Shown one piece after another: positions 19,201 to 31,610 of a stretch of DNA of 64,000 nt; positions within the stretch are counted from its first letter, which is position 1; every line of letters starts with the position of its first letter. The DNA is taken from contig RQOL01000519.1 in NCBI GenBank assembly GCA_013076295.1, forward strand, positions 2,088,888 to 2,152,887. The letters are read 5' to 3'. The notes below the pieces were generated by a model, which saw only the letters and a program-made list of their open reading frames with translations, was not told the DNA's origin and ran no database searches. The stretch comes from Sanderia malayensis (lineage: Eukaryota; Cnidaria; Scyphozoa; Semaeostomeae; Pelagiidae). A program made the translations under genes and the position numbers.

Positions 19201-20881
19201 TCACATGCTGATTGTGGGAACAGCATTGTTTTAGTGGTAGTGGGGGGAGGGGGTGAATAAGGCTCACAAAAAAAAAGTTTCAATTGTCAGTCACTAATCA
19301 TCATCACTAATCATTGTTATCAATCATTATCATCACAAGTGATCCCAATGAATCACTATACGATGACTCTAACACGTAAGCTGTTTCTTGGCAGAGCATA
19401 ATCAAACGCAAGGCAGAAGTTCGACGACAAAGAAAAGAACTATCCTACCAAAGGGAACAGAGACCCGCCGATGAAGCAAGACAGTATGCACCAGCTACTG
19501 CTTCCAAAAGCAGACCAGCTAACCCAGGTGCCAAACCAGTTAAAAGCGAAGCTTCCGTGACGTCAAATGCAACAACGACAGCCGTGGCGAATCCAGCAAG
19601 TCCGAATGCAAAAGGTGCGCATTCGTCTCCTGTTGGCAATAGATCGTCACCTCATGTTGCAGTTGCGTTTGGACGCACCACGCACCAGCTTCCTCCATCT
19701 CCGGCGCGTGCGCAGCGACCTTCCAAATCTGCCCCGTTGCATCGTGCAAGAGCTGGCAGTGCAGAGAATCTTCATGTAAGACCGGTCTTCTTTACCTAAG
19801 CACTACTTTATCGATCCCCTTAGAGCCTCTGTCCTTTGAGTTAGATTATAAATCATATTCTTTTAAACAGTTTGAGTTTTATGCAACTATAACAACATCT
19901 CCTATTACTTTGCTTCCTCGTAAAGTCCCCTTACTACGGAATAAGCTCTTTATCTTGGACATTTGTTAATTGCGCTAGCATTTGTCACTGTGTAATCAAA
20001 TCACTCCTTTACTAAATTCTGTTTCTATTTCAGTCCTACGGAGCACCAAAGCCCAGTCCCACACTGAACAGATCACGTCCGATATCAAATCAAGCGAATA
20101 ATAATAAAAATAATTCTATTTTAATGCGTTCATCTTCCATGGATAAAATTGGATCTCTTTCTGTCACAAGTGCAAGAATGGTAAGCATTCGATACTGAAA
20201 CGTAAATAGTTAAGCCTCGATATAGCTATTTACCATCTGGAGAATGTGAAATTTTCCTGTTGATTGTTAGTGTATACACGGTTACACTAAGAAATGGGGG
20301 GATTCAAGTCCATTGAATGGTCGAAATACACAGTGGTCCAACTGTTATCTGAATTTTCTGTACTTTTGACTTCACCATTTGCCTACCATGCTAAACCATA
20401 TTATACTTTGATATACATTACTGTTCTATACTATTTAATACCATACTATGCTATGTTATGCTATGCTATGCATACTCTACATACCATACTAAACTATACT
20501 ATGCTATACTATATCTTGTCATACTATACTATAGCATACTATATTATGTTATGCTAGCTATACAACAATCCTATACATCTATACTATACTATAACATACT
20601 ACTATACTGAACAGTACCATGTTATACTATGATTTACATACAATACAATGCTAGTGAGTAAAGCATTCATAAGATGTGGTTTCTTCCAGGTGCCACATCA
20701 ACGTCAACCACAGCAACAACAACAACAACAACAACAACATGAGAAGAGTCCGGGCTTTAAGCCCGGTCGAAAGCCGCGACCAGGCAGCGGACCGAACCAA
20801 TATGCTGCGGGCAGCTACACCCAAACGCACGCCACAGTCACCAAGAACATGTTATCATCTTTACAAACGAAACTTTATTAG
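16243..20881 (+). CDS. MAPK15: MAPK15 (ERK7/8) atypical MAP kinase, copy 1, intact
   Basis: Fourteen exons: 16243-16308, 16445-16543, 16674-16703, 16854-16944, 17038-17111, 17279-17335, 17431-17469, 17588-17712, 18098-18156, 18272-18352, 18712-19013, 19395-19775, 20034-20180, 20690-20881. They give 580 residues with all phases chaining. Kinase features: glycine loop [18 protein letters not shown] lysine, HRDIKPSN catalytic loop, DFGLA, activation loop [33 protein letters not shown]. The [18 protein letters not shown] stretch is typical of ERK7/8. The dual-phosphorylation motif is TDY, not the TEY of human MAPK15. The roughly 240-residue C-terminal tail is basic, Ser/Pro-rich and has nine consecutive Gln, as expected for this long-tailed family. 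Known roles elsewhere are ciliogenesis, autophagy and autoactivation. Confidence 0.92.
20385..20600. repeat. CTATACTATA-type simple repeat
   Basis: Degenerate five-base periodic sequence (ctata/ccatacta words) in the last intron of MAPK15. The counterpart lies at about 35740-35960. It resembles the longer array at 44650-45440. Confidence 0.7.
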
Positions 20882-21427
20882 CACATGCACATAACTCAAT
20901 TGGTAGTAGTAAATAAAAGTCGTGAAATACTTTTTAGGATAAAGCTATTTCTTTCAGCTTTATTAATGAAAACTCTTGTGTGTCCCATTGGGATTGATGA
21001 ATGACTTTCCACGTGGTATGCACATTGCGTGCATATTATTGGCTAGTTGTTCATTAACTGGGCTTGTGATTGGTCGAAATTGCACGGAACAATAAAAAAC
21101 AGGGTCGAATTTTCCCCGTTGGCGAAAGGTTTTATTCGTGTTTTAGAAAAACATTAGGTAACCCAAATTGTTTTGAAATAGGTCCAAGAGCAATAACTGA
21201 TAAAACTTGACATTCTAGTTGTATTCAGTAATGTTTTGTTTTAAACTTGCGAAATACCAGATATGGAGAAGAGTTTTACTTGCAGTTTTTAATGAATATA
21301 TATTAACTGTAAATTTTGGAATTAATTTCAAGTAAACCATGTACGTAAATTAGCTTGTAATAATAAGATAATAAAAGTTGGTTTTAATTATTAAAGGTGT
21401 AATGAACTGATACACGTGGTTTTTCTT
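20882..21427. other. Spacer 3' of MAPK15
   Basis: AT-rich, no supported coding frame. It would carry the MAPK15 3' UTR (aataaa-like words near 20912 and 21094). Repeated at about 36249-36792. Confidence 0.4.
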
Positions 21428-22089
21428 TCAGAGTTTTGTTTGAGCTGCAGTAAAGGCTAACGTGTACTGAAACTTTATGATTTAAAAAATCACGAGTGTC
21501 AAAAAATTGCACGCATTTCAAAATAATATTATAAGAAGGTTTGGTTGTTATTTACACTGAACTTGGGATGACAAATGCAAAATGAAAACATAAGCTTACT
21601 TGTGACTTTGATGAAACAGCAACATTGCTTCGAAGTGGTAGAACGCAGGGGCTTCTCAAAAGCTATGAAGGCTTCCAAAGTTGATGTTTTAATCTTTCCA
21701 CGAGACAGAACTATGTCGGAGGACAATAATATTATCGAATGAAGACTTTAAGAATTTGCTTTCTCTTCTCATAGGCCTGGAAATTTAAGACAAAGCCTCT
21801 GTAATTCTCGTTCAAAATAAAATGGATGATTTAATTTGGCCATGCTATTCAAATACCTGCTACGCTGATTATTGTCCCAAGAGACAACAACTTTGTCTCC
21901 GAAAAACTCTCTAAAATATGATTGGCTGGTGTCGAACATTTCAAGGTTGACGAGCCAATCAAATCCGCAGGAAAATGTATCTTGATTATCTTGAAATTTG
22001 GGATGATATCATAAAAGCGTGCTGCTAATTTGGCAAACTTGATTTGGTTATATCTGACAAAGAGTCGCAAGGAATTTTTGAAGAGACAA
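21428..22089 (-). CDS. C-terminal three exons of an unrecognised gene, copy 1 (one-base indel)
   Basis: Exons 21857-22089, 21600-21745 and 21428-21444 chain in phase to TGA at 21428-21430. The product includes FAKLAARFYDIIPNFK, CGFDWLVNLEMFDTSQSYF, FGDKVVVSWDNNQ, LSRGKIKTSTLEAFIAFEKP and ends KVTTQTKL. I do not recognise the family. In this copy exon 21857-22089 lacks one C (in ttatcttgaaa) that the second copy has, which breaks the frame. Upstream exons were not found with confidence. It lies between the convergent 3' ends of MAPK15 and peroxidasin, so it could also be a nested gene or a spliced 3' UTR with chance coding look. Confidence 0.4.
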
Positions 22090-22710
22090 CTAGAAAGACA
22101 ATCTATCTAAAATTAAGCATACAAACTATCCATGATAAAACTTTGTTAACAATACATAGGTATAAAATATATCAAAAATCTCTTTGTTTACTAAGTACAC
22201 GAAAGACAAAAATAACAATAACACGTTGTGTCAATTGCTTACGTCAGCATTTATCATGCCAGATTTGCAGAACTTTGAAATTTTACGGTTAAAAAATTGA
22301 TACGTATTATAGTGTAGACGTTCGAAATTAAAAAAAATGTCCAGAAAGTGCTTACCTACGAGAGCCAAAATAACCAGATAGTTATAAAAGACAATACTTA
22401 TAAAAAATAAAATAAAATAAAAATATCTGTGAATTTAAAAAACTTTACGATGCAATGAAAATGGCAATAAAGACATTAGCACTTTCACCCCGGCATGTAC
22501 CATATTGCGATTCATATACTTTCTGATAAGTAAAGGTTTTAGTTGGTGCCTAAATTTAAAGCATTGAGACTTTAATTCCCTAAAAAAATGATTTTGTATT
22601 GCAATCAATTGGCTATACAGAAATTCCCCGGGTGAAAGTTCGTACCAACTAATACATATGGTGTTTGTATAAATGGTTAGATCTTACCTAAAATTTCTTT
22701 CAGCTTTAGG

Positions 22711-25700
22711 CTATTCTTTGCATTGTGTGCTTCCATCCTTAAAAATAAATTCCCTGCGTTAAAAATTTGCATGCTTTTGAAACGAATTTAATGGCCAAAC
22801 TTAAAGTAAAAAGAACACATAGGACCCGAGATTTAAAATGCAAAGAGAAAGACAATGAGACAGTTGCATGGGCATGTTACCAACTATTAATATTTTGTCA
22901 ACATCATAATAAATTTCAAAAACATGTTTCATACCACACAGTAGCAGAAAATTCCTTTCTTTGTCATCCAGAACTCGCCATCTTGTTTCGTTTTTCCATT
23001 TTCATCCTTGCATTCGGTCTTAACCTCTGGGTCTTTGCAATGCTACTCTTTATATCAGACAGCTGTTGGTACAGGAAACAAAATACATAAAATGTCATGC
23101 AATTGGTCTACACTAAAACCCGCAAATAAGAACCGATGGATTAAGAACCTCAATGATGGTATTCTACTCAAAACAATAGAAGAAATAATAGCCTATTGTC
23201 TTTAACAATAAGTCGGATGCAAAATGTGCAGGTTGCTACATGCGCGCTTTTATACTGTATTCAAGAATGTGGCAGAGATCATCTAAGTGATTGGTTCTCA
23301 ATAACTTGACGTCACGTCACGCTAACTAGGGCAAGTTTCTACTTTCTGAGGTATTTCAAGGTTCCTTAACTATACAACCAAAACAAACCTCGTAAATTTG
23401 GATGCAGGAAGCAGAAATCAATGAATAATAATATAAAAGAACCGAATAGCAAACCTCTTTTCTCAGGTAATTTATGTTAGTTGCCATGTCAAGTAGAACT
23501 TGTTCCAACTTCACCACCCTTGATCCTATATCATCCTTGCTTTTCCTCTTTTCCTCCATCTTCTCATCGTCCTTCGTTTCGTCTTGGGTCTCTTCTTCCT
23601 TTACCATTTTTTTTCCAGCGTCAGCCCTTTTACCTTCAATTGCAACTTCCTCCTGAACTTTCTCCAATCTCTCGTGGAAAGCAGCTGTATCTTTGATATC
23701 AGTTTCATCATGTTCACGGGCAATCTCTGGTGCTTCTAACTCCAGTGAATCTGACTCTGGTGATCCTGACTGTGGCGATTCTGATTCCGGCGATCCTGAT
23801 TTCGGTGATTCTGACTCCGGTGATTCTGACTCCGGTGATCCAGACTCTTGTGATCCTGACTCCTGTGATCCTGACTCTGCAGCCAACGTTGAATTTTCTG
23901 GCTCTGGTTCTGACGCCACAGATCTCCTGCTTCGTTCATGCAAGAAATTTGTGATGGTGTAAGACGTATCTCTACTTGAACAAGAATCTGCATAAATTCA
24001 AGACAAGAATAATAGCAAGCGACTGACAATAATAAAACAAAGTATAGCCTTAGTTCTATGACGTCGTAAGATGCTCATTACACACTGTTTTAATACGGTG
24101 GTACCGTAATGCTTCGATTAAACGCCTCCCTCTTTTAAACGCCCCCCTCAAATAGAATCTCCCTTAAAATATCAAAAAATAATAAACGCCCCGGGCGTTT
24201 AATCGAAGCATTACGGTATACTGTTTGATGAGAATAATGTTGATAAGTGTACCGAAGCTTAGCATTGCCTAAAAACAATAGAAGCTTGAAAATAACAATG
24301 GAAAGCCTCAAAGATCGGAAGAACTTTTAGCACTCGTGAAAAAGGTGCAGAAAAAGCTACAAATTATGCAAAATTCCTCAGCTCGTTAAGTCATACAGGA
24401 TTGAGCATGAGAACTCAATGTGCAAACTAAATCTCTCCCACCTTTATCAGGGCAGCAGTCCTTCCAGAAACTGAGATCCAAACCGGGTATCGAACCGCAG
24501 GGTCGATACTCAGCGTGGCTTTGAACTCTTCTGAACACATCTCTTTGCACGTGTTGAATGTTGTCACTATTATCGCAAATTACTCTGGCCAAAGACACCT
24601 TAAAACGACAAAGACATTTGGTATCATTAGCGAGGGGTTGTTCTGATCGCTAAACACTACAATCATGGGTCTGAAGGTCATGTCGTCGTGGGGTCCGGCG
24701 ATTAAAACAACCCATTGACGATACGACTACCAAACTGGCCAGCTGCATTGTTACAGATGATGTCAACGTAATACTGTAAAACTTGTGAAGTCAGTAGATC
24801 ATTGCATGACTGTGGCATCTTTAATATACACTAGATTATATCTATAAACAAGTGTTGGAGACGGCTTCAACCATTACCCCTGAAAGTTTAATCTATGGCA
24901 TGATCCAATATAGGTTATATTATATATAAGTGATGTTGGGATGATATTAATATAAAAAGCTACCTGTTTTATCTGAGTTAGCTGCTCCGGTTTGAAAACT
25001 CCAGGATTCTCATACCAGAACCGATCACCATCTCTTAATTTCTTGAACTGCGTAGTAAGCAGGCACATGAAAACGGGACCGAGTTTTGTGCCGGGTATCG
25101 TATTCTCCACCATTCCACCCAGGAACAAATCGACGTTGTCGGGATGCAAGTAAAGCTCCTTCATTTTCTCCCGAATCGCCGGGTTCTGGATCTCGCCTGC
25201 CAAGTCTTCGAACGACTTGGCTGAAGTCAGATTGCAGAACTGCCGCCAATCGTTGTATCCGGGCAGCGCGTGGTCCCTGCCGCGCTGGATGTTGAGCGCG
25301 GCCAAATCCAACGCGATTTCATGTGCCATCTCGAACAATCTCTCGGTGATTTCCGAGTTCATCACTTGATCCGTGGTCAAGCGGCTTTTCGCCGCCGTGC
25401 CGAACAATCCGCGCAACAACGGATCAACGCCGCCTTCGTAGATGAGCCGGTACGGCGAGAAGAAAGCTTTGTGAAGCGGCAACGTGCCGTGCACCGTTGG
25501 CAGAAACGACGCGTTCAAGCGAGCCATGAACGGCTGGATCAACGAGTGACCGAATCTGAATGCCGCCGTTGCAAAAGCGTTGAACACCGACGCGTCCGTA
25601 TTCGGGTTGTAACGCTCGTACTTGCCAAGCCGTTTCATGCCGACCTCGCCAAGAATTTTCGGCAGCCATGCGTCGTACATGATGTGCTGCATTTCGGCGC

Positions 25701-28419
25701 CGACGATTTTTCGCGCGGTGTGATATGTTTCGTTGCTTGTCCAGTGCGGATTGAGTGACCTCAGCTTTAAAGCGATGCGATTGTGCTCCCTGAGCCATAT
25801 GGTGTGCATTGACAACAAGCCAAGCTGTTCATTAGCACGGTGATCACCCGTTAAGAAGCACGGCACTTTGCTTTCCGACTTATTCACTTGGCAGTCAATG
25901 GGGATATCAGTGCCGCTGTGGGTGGGCGGGTAGGGTTTGCCGCTTGGTCCACGCAGTCCCGTCTTAAGCAGGCCTTTGCTGTTGCTCAAATCTCGCAGTG
26001 CCATCGCCTCGTGCTCCGTCGAGCCGTATACGTTCGAAGCATCGATGTACGACGTGATCTGGTTGATCTGTTGACGCGGCGTGATGACGTCGAAAAACAC
26101 AGACGTCGGGCCGCTGCCACACACGGCACTGGAGCGTGTGAAATCCATGCATTTCTTGCGCTTGATGCGCGGATCGTTGGGCGGTATCGGTATGGGGTAG
26201 CAGGGGTGCTCGTTTTTACAGGTCGTGTCGCAGCTGCCCTCATCGGAGAATCGCGTGCTACTCGGGGTGGTGACTTGGAACGTGAAATCGTGGTCCATAA
26301 ACTGTCCCCATTGCATCGCCATGTGCGTCAACTCGTCATCATCCGTGACTTCGACTGTTGAGAGGATTTTCGTCGATAGCAATCTCGGACTCGGTTTGCC
26401 TTCCGTTCTGCTCCAACCGACTGGCGTGTTGAACCCGTTTTCGTAGATCGGGCTGAGCAGGCGCGCGAAAGGCGTCAACGCAGCGCCCCACATTGGATGC
26501 TTGAGATTGTTGCACGAGCTGTCGTACGTGCGAAACCGCATGTGGAAACACAGGTCGGAACAACTCGCCGATTGTGGATGCGCCGTGCAACCGGACAAAT
26601 TGGCCAGCATTGCAATCTGCTCCGGTGAAACTAGATTGTTCAAGTTCGGCTGCAAGTTACTTGTCATGTTCCCATCTAGCTCGAGGCTTTCGAATTTCAC
26701 TTTCTTGCGGATGAAATTCAGCGCGGTTTCGAAAATCTCCGCCGCGCGGCCCAATTTGATGGCCTCCGGTGAAGGGAATCGGAACAGCGCGAGAAGATCG
26801 CCCGGCGTGCGCGCTACAAACGTGGCGAGGCGCTCTTTCGTCTTCTCTATCGCCTTGTCAATCTCGTTCTTCGCTCGCTCCACCGAGTTCTTGACGAATT
26901 CGTCGCCCTTGTAATTACCACTGACTAGGCCTATAAACCAAAACAAAACAACAGTATTAACGTCACGTTGATGTATTATCAAGTCAGACAAATATCAAAT
27001 ACTTGTATAGTCTTGACTAAGACAATGCAGTGAACCAACTTTCGGCCGTAATGTTAGGAACCGAACCACAGTCTGATCAAGATAGCTCAAGCCACTAATA
27101 AATCGAATATTCGTCTATTTGAAATGACGTAAGAAACTTTATATTCAGATGCATTTAACAAATAACTGTTTGATGTCCAAAAAACGAGATGGAATCTATT
27201 TGTATGAATTTTGTCTGCTCTACTCGACATATTTTATTTAATACTGTATTTTTTCTAAATAAAATCATGTTATGGTAAGCTTCTTTCTTGATCTTTGTAT
27301 TTTGGATATTTTAATGAAAGGTATTATCGTGTATAAATATATGGCAATAATAATAATATCTATGTATGCATGTATGTACGTATGCATGTGTGTACGTATG
27401 TAACAAACAAAAGGTAATAGATATAAGCAATCTGACAAATCAGAAGGAGCTAGGAGAAGAACAAGCAAACTTCTTACCAATTACTCGCAGTTCGAACACT
27501 TCAGATGCGAAACCAATACTGTTGCGTGCAGCGCACTCCCAACGTCCCTCATCCTCTTTCCCAATGTCCCTGATTTCAAACATGCCGGTACTCGAATTGA
27601 CATGGAATCTATTGCCACTGATCACTTGAACGCCATTCTTGATCCAGCTGATTACTGGCTTCGGTGCGCCAGTCGCCTTGCACTGGAAGACGATCGTGTT
27701 GCCCGACCGCACTGTCGTGTCTTCGGGTCTCGTGATAATTCTCGGCGGAACTGCACGATAAAATGAAACAAGTCATAAACAACAGATGCCGCACGGTACT
27801 GAAAAAAGTGGGCGCAAATAAGCGCCTCCTAAATTAATAATAGCCCCGGAGCGCATCGATGAAACGCCGCATGGACATACAAGGGCTGATTACAATATAG
27901 CAAGGTCTTGTTAATTTGAATATGCTCACTTCTCTATGAATTTTTGATTTCCGATAATTATTGGTCTCCGGTGACTATAACCCGCTTCCCGTCTGCCTCT
28001 GCATCGTGTATTGCTGAAGCCATTAAATAAAAACAGTGTTTTCCTTGTTTGGTAACATGCTGATAGCTGGTCGGTAGTTGTTTTAAATAATGTTAAAACA
28101 ACAAAGCATAAAAAACACATAATGGAATAACCAGAATACACACGTACCTCTATCATTGACTGTGAGTTGGGCGTTTGTGACATTCACACCGATGACGTTA
28201 ATTGCTTGGCACTCGTAGACGCCCTCATCCAGCTCCTTCACAAGAGGATGCGCAGCGTCCCAGAAGGAAGGACGAAGTGTCGTCCGTCCGAAGGCAAGCG
28301 GTCGCCGTCCTTATGCCACGCGATCGTCGGCTGAGGATATCCCGATGCTACACATTCCAGTGCCACCGTTTCGCGTCAAGAACGGTTTGGTCTTTAGGCC
28401 GCGGACAAAAGATGGGGTG
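22711..28419 (-). CDS. PXDN: Peroxidasin, 3' part, copy 1 (truncated at the contig end)
   Basis: Exons in order: Ig3 28148-28419 (four bases short of copy 2), Ig4 27478-27750, peroxidase 24964-26930, 24442-24598, Glu/Ser repeat plus coiled coil 23455-23987, VWC 22935-23062 (one base short), 22711-22737. The gene is cut at the left contig's end, so LRRs, Ig1 and Ig2 are missing here. The large peroxidase exon is open for its whole 655 codons. It shows [19 protein letters not shown], the distal His in [36 protein letters not shown] and the proximal His in [11 protein letters not shown]. Downstream come [16 protein letters not shown] and a dibasic [10 protein letters not shown] site like the proprotein-convertase site of vertebrate peroxidasin. 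This copy gives the best reading of the catalytic domain. It is probably the same locus as 38073-43782. Confidence 0.85.
23109..23259. mobile_element. MITE-like element, 'CCGCAAATAAGAACC' family
   Basis: Left end tacactaaaacccgcaaata and right end tgcgcgcttttatactgta form imperfect inverted termini, with an internal aatagcctattgtctttaac hairpin. It lies in a peroxidasin intron. Related to 45812-45969 and 58187-58335. The duplicate lies at about 38469-38619. Confidence 0.55.
24102..24218. mobile_element. MITE, 117 bp, TACCGTAATGCTTCG termini
   Basis: About 25-bp inverted termini: TACCGTAATGCTTCGATTAA at the left and its complement TTAATCGAAGCATTACGGTA at the right, followed inward by a CGCCC/GGGCG core. 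The ends are compatible with a TA target duplication. It lies in a peroxidasin intron. The assembly duplicate is 39462-39577. Confidence 0.75.
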
Positions 28420-28488
28420 CTGGGAAAAGAAATACTTTATCATCAAAAGATTAAATTAAAAAATCAAAGTGAATTCAATTTTCTAAGG

Positions 28489-28588
28489 NNNNNNNNNNNN
28501 NNNNNNNNNNNNNNNNNNNNNNNNNNNNNNNNNNNNNNNNNNNNNNNNNNNNNNNNNNNNNNNNNNNNNNNNNNNNNNNNNNNNNNNN
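28489..28588. other. Assembly gap, 100 N
   Basis: Exactly 100 N, a conventional unknown-size scaffold gap. The 48 bases before it match 43802-43849 and the bases after it match the region from 13219, so the gap joins two contigs whose ends overlap. Confidence 0.98.
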
Positions 28589-28601
28589 CGTAGAAACTCA
28601 C

Positions 28602-28628
28602 TCTTACGTTCGAGTTACATGACATCAT
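28602..28628 (-). pseudogene. Orphan copy of exon 1 of the receptor-channel gene
   Basis: Matches 13230-13256 (start MMSCNSNVR, donor gtgagt). No other channel exon follows because the gap intervenes. It is a by-product of the contig overlap, not a real second gene. Confidence 0.8.
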
Positions 28629-30197
28629 TTTTGAAAAGCGACTCGAACTAATGCTGCAAAACTCGTACAACTCGCAAGAGAAGGCTGAAAGAGAAACTCC
28701 GTGTGTCTTGTGTTGAGATTCGAATTCCAAACGCATGTGAAAAGTCGAGTTTAAAGCTTAAAATATTTGAATAAATCCGCAATCAATTATTAATACCTCA
28801 AATAATCGGAAACAATATTGGAAGCATTAAAAAACGACTTTAATGATAAATCAATTAAACTAAAGCACTGCAAGTGTGATTTATACTGCATTGGACAATT
28901 GCCTTGCGAATGAAACACTCTTGATATCAAATCATGTTGATGTTAGAAGACATAATGGTTCTAAAGAATCAGCACAATAATATAGGGAGAACGGCTTTAT
29001 TGAATTTTGCACAGGGCTGGCCGAAGAACAATGCAAGCACTGTCAATGAAAAAATTCCTATTGCACAAAACTAATTAAAAGAACATCTGGGTAGGAGAAA
29101 AAATTGCTCAATGATCCTCACTAGATAATAGATTTATAATTCTCTTCAAGTATATAGTTAAATGAATAAGAAAAGGGCAAAAAATTTGATTGAACTTGCG
29201 AGGTTTCGATTTAGCGGCGGTGCTACTTGGAGCACAAACAAAAGGTACGTGCAAATCAAGGAAATATATTATTTCTTTTGAAATGCCAAATTATCAAGGT
29301 TGAGGAGCATAGATTAGAGAATGGAGGTTTTCAATAACACCTGCACGCAGATCAAGAACATTTAATAGCATAAACATGTCTATGTTGAAATAGCCATTAC
29401 GTTTATATGATCAGATGCAGGCAATAAAAGAGCTACGCAGAAGAAAGCTGTAGAAAGAATTTCGTCGTGGAATGGCCAATGCTTGTCATATTTGCATGCG
29501 CGAAAATGTACAAATCAAAGCACAGCTTCAGAGCGGGGTTGAAGCTGTGTTTGAAAGAAGAGATGAGAGATATATTGGACAAACTAAACAAGCACGTGGA
29601 GACTCTAGATCTAAAACTTCAATTACTTCTTAGGATATAAATCAATGTTCAATTAACATAGTAAAATCAATGTTTTTCTGTTGCCCACAGGGATTTTCTT
29701 CATAATTGCGTTTTTACTTGACTTGTGCAATATATTTTCGTTGGCAAAGGAAAATAAACTACTTCCATCAGTAATTTAAATCAGATGTTAATAAAATAAT
29801 TTATTAAAGTCCAGCTATCAAGAATGATCGGAATCAGAGGGTCGAAAATTAGCAAATAAAAATCAATTTTTAGAACAAGGCAGACAGATAGAAGTTCCTT
29901 TGGATTCAGTAAGGGTCTCACAAATTCTGAGCTTAATAAAGATTAAAATATTGTATAACTAGTTCATAAACTCACATAATCACATCAAATTCTCACAAAT
30001 GCTTTAACCACAAAAATATTATATTGAAAGCCTCATCAGAGGCATCTGCTTAAGAAATTCAATTCTGAATTTCATAAATCAATGCATGAATTCAGAAGAA
30101 AATTTTCCTTTCAAAAAAGTCTCAGAAATAAATATGTTCTACCTGTTGCCATGTTTGTATTGAAAAGTAATTCTCATTTCTCCAACCTCAAACCTGA
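28629..30197. other. Intergenic spacer, duplicate
   Basis: Second copy of 13257-14827 with small indels (for example one G fewer in cacaggggct and one A fewer in ctaaaaacttc). Nothing new is seen in it. Confidence 0.6.
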
Positions 30198-31206
30198 TCA
30201 CTGATTTGCCACATCTCCACTAACCTTCACACTTGGATCAGAAAATACGGCACTTATCTACAATGAAAAACAGCTTTATCAATTAACCTGCTAAGAATGT
30301 GTGGGTATATAAGCAGCCATGCATAGTTCAATACAGCTCAATAAATATCTCCATTGATTCTAGAGATCCATTGCAAAGGAAGCGCATTGAAGTCTGTGGC
30401 CCATGGAGCTTTTAAAGCGATATTAAACTTGTAAGAAAATGTAGCAATGTCTGATAAACCTGACCTCTTTTCCGTCAATAAAATGTGGAGCAGATTCTAC
30501 AGCTTTTTGTGCATCTTCCGAACTTTTAAATGTGACAAAGCCAAACTTCTTTGATCTACCAGTGTTCAAATCCTGAGAAAAACAAAATAAGCTCATAGAG
30601 AATTTGACTTTATTTTTATTTACAAAGCTTTTCCTTTGGCAATGACATGCCAGTTAACTTTTACATAGCTGGACAAGGATAACTTTGAAGAGAGTTTCAA
30701 ATCACTTTTTCTGTATCTTTAGCTTGAGAAATCTTACTAAAAAGTCTTCATTGGGTTATTTTAATTTGCAAAGAGCACAGTATAGTAGCACCAATATACC
30801 AACCAAGGCAACTTTTGTATCCTTCAAAGGTCCAAATTGTCGAAAATGGCTCCATAGGGAATCTAAAATGAAACAATATTAGCATTATCTTCAACAAAAA
30901 CAAAACTGTATGCAAAAGCCATGAAACAAAAAATAAAATACCAGACGTGACAATATTGGCTGTATTATGGGCCACCCACGTGGTGTTCGTGTTCCAAGAA
31001 AAGAAGACAGATAGAACAAAAAGCTTTGATTTGTTGATTAGTTGATTTGCCTGTCTAATTATATATTTTGCAATAAATATGCACTGTTTATAGAACAAAC
31101 ATTATAGATATAACTGCCATTGCCTAAAACACTCACCTTTGCAAGCAATCCATGGAAGTCTTGCCACAAAAAGTCTTGTTGTAGACACAGTCCTCGTGGT
31201 CGCCAT
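30198..31206 (-). CDS. SLIRP: SLIRP-like RRM protein, copy 2
   Basis: Same four exons as 14828-15838, shifted by 15368-15370 bases. The two-base difference I found is in an intron (atatataatttgc versus atatattttgc). The coding sequence appears unchanged. It should not be counted as a second gene. Confidence 0.7.
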
Positions 31207-31610
31207 TTTTCAAAAAGGAAGTAGCCTTCTGTTCATTCATTCATTTTTGCAAAAAATCTAAATCGAGGCTCAATGTCTGATTTAAAGGTGGGAGGTATTG
31301 TCTTCGCCAATTTCTTCAACGGCAAAGAAAAAAATATAATAAAATCAAGACACGTAATCAAATTAATACGCGTGCATTCATGGTACCCCCACGACTAACA
31401 GACGACAGATGAAAATTTAATTTCCTTTTCACTGAAGAATAAACTGATGAATATTTTAGCGGTTGCTATTGATTGTATTACCATGGAAAACAATGCACAA
31501 GGATCACGCATGCGTAATAGATGCGAATCGAATATAATATTTGATTTTCTGCTAAAGCCAAAGAGATTTGAAACAGTTTATTCAGCAGAAAATTACCCCA
31601 CATCTCCAAA

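Larger units (their letters stand above)
13219..28488 (+). repeat. Overlap block, left copy (right end of the left contig)
   Basis: About 15.27 kb that recurs at 28589-43849 in the same order and orientation. Stretches compared by eye are identical except for scattered differences, which are mostly single-base gains or losses in short runs (for example ttcgaaaatctcc versus ttcgaaatctcc). It ends at the N gap, inside sequence just upstream of the Ig3 exon of peroxidasin. Confidence 0.95.

Noticed and set aside
22233..22262. Small exon-like segment FCKSGMINAD with AG/GT borders on the minus strand
   Set aside because: Its phase does not match either peroxidasin or the downstream unknown exons.
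25270..26361. Plus-strand open frames opposite the peroxidase exon
   Set aside because: They are shadows of the GC-richer peroxidase exon; no domain resemblance and no splice context.
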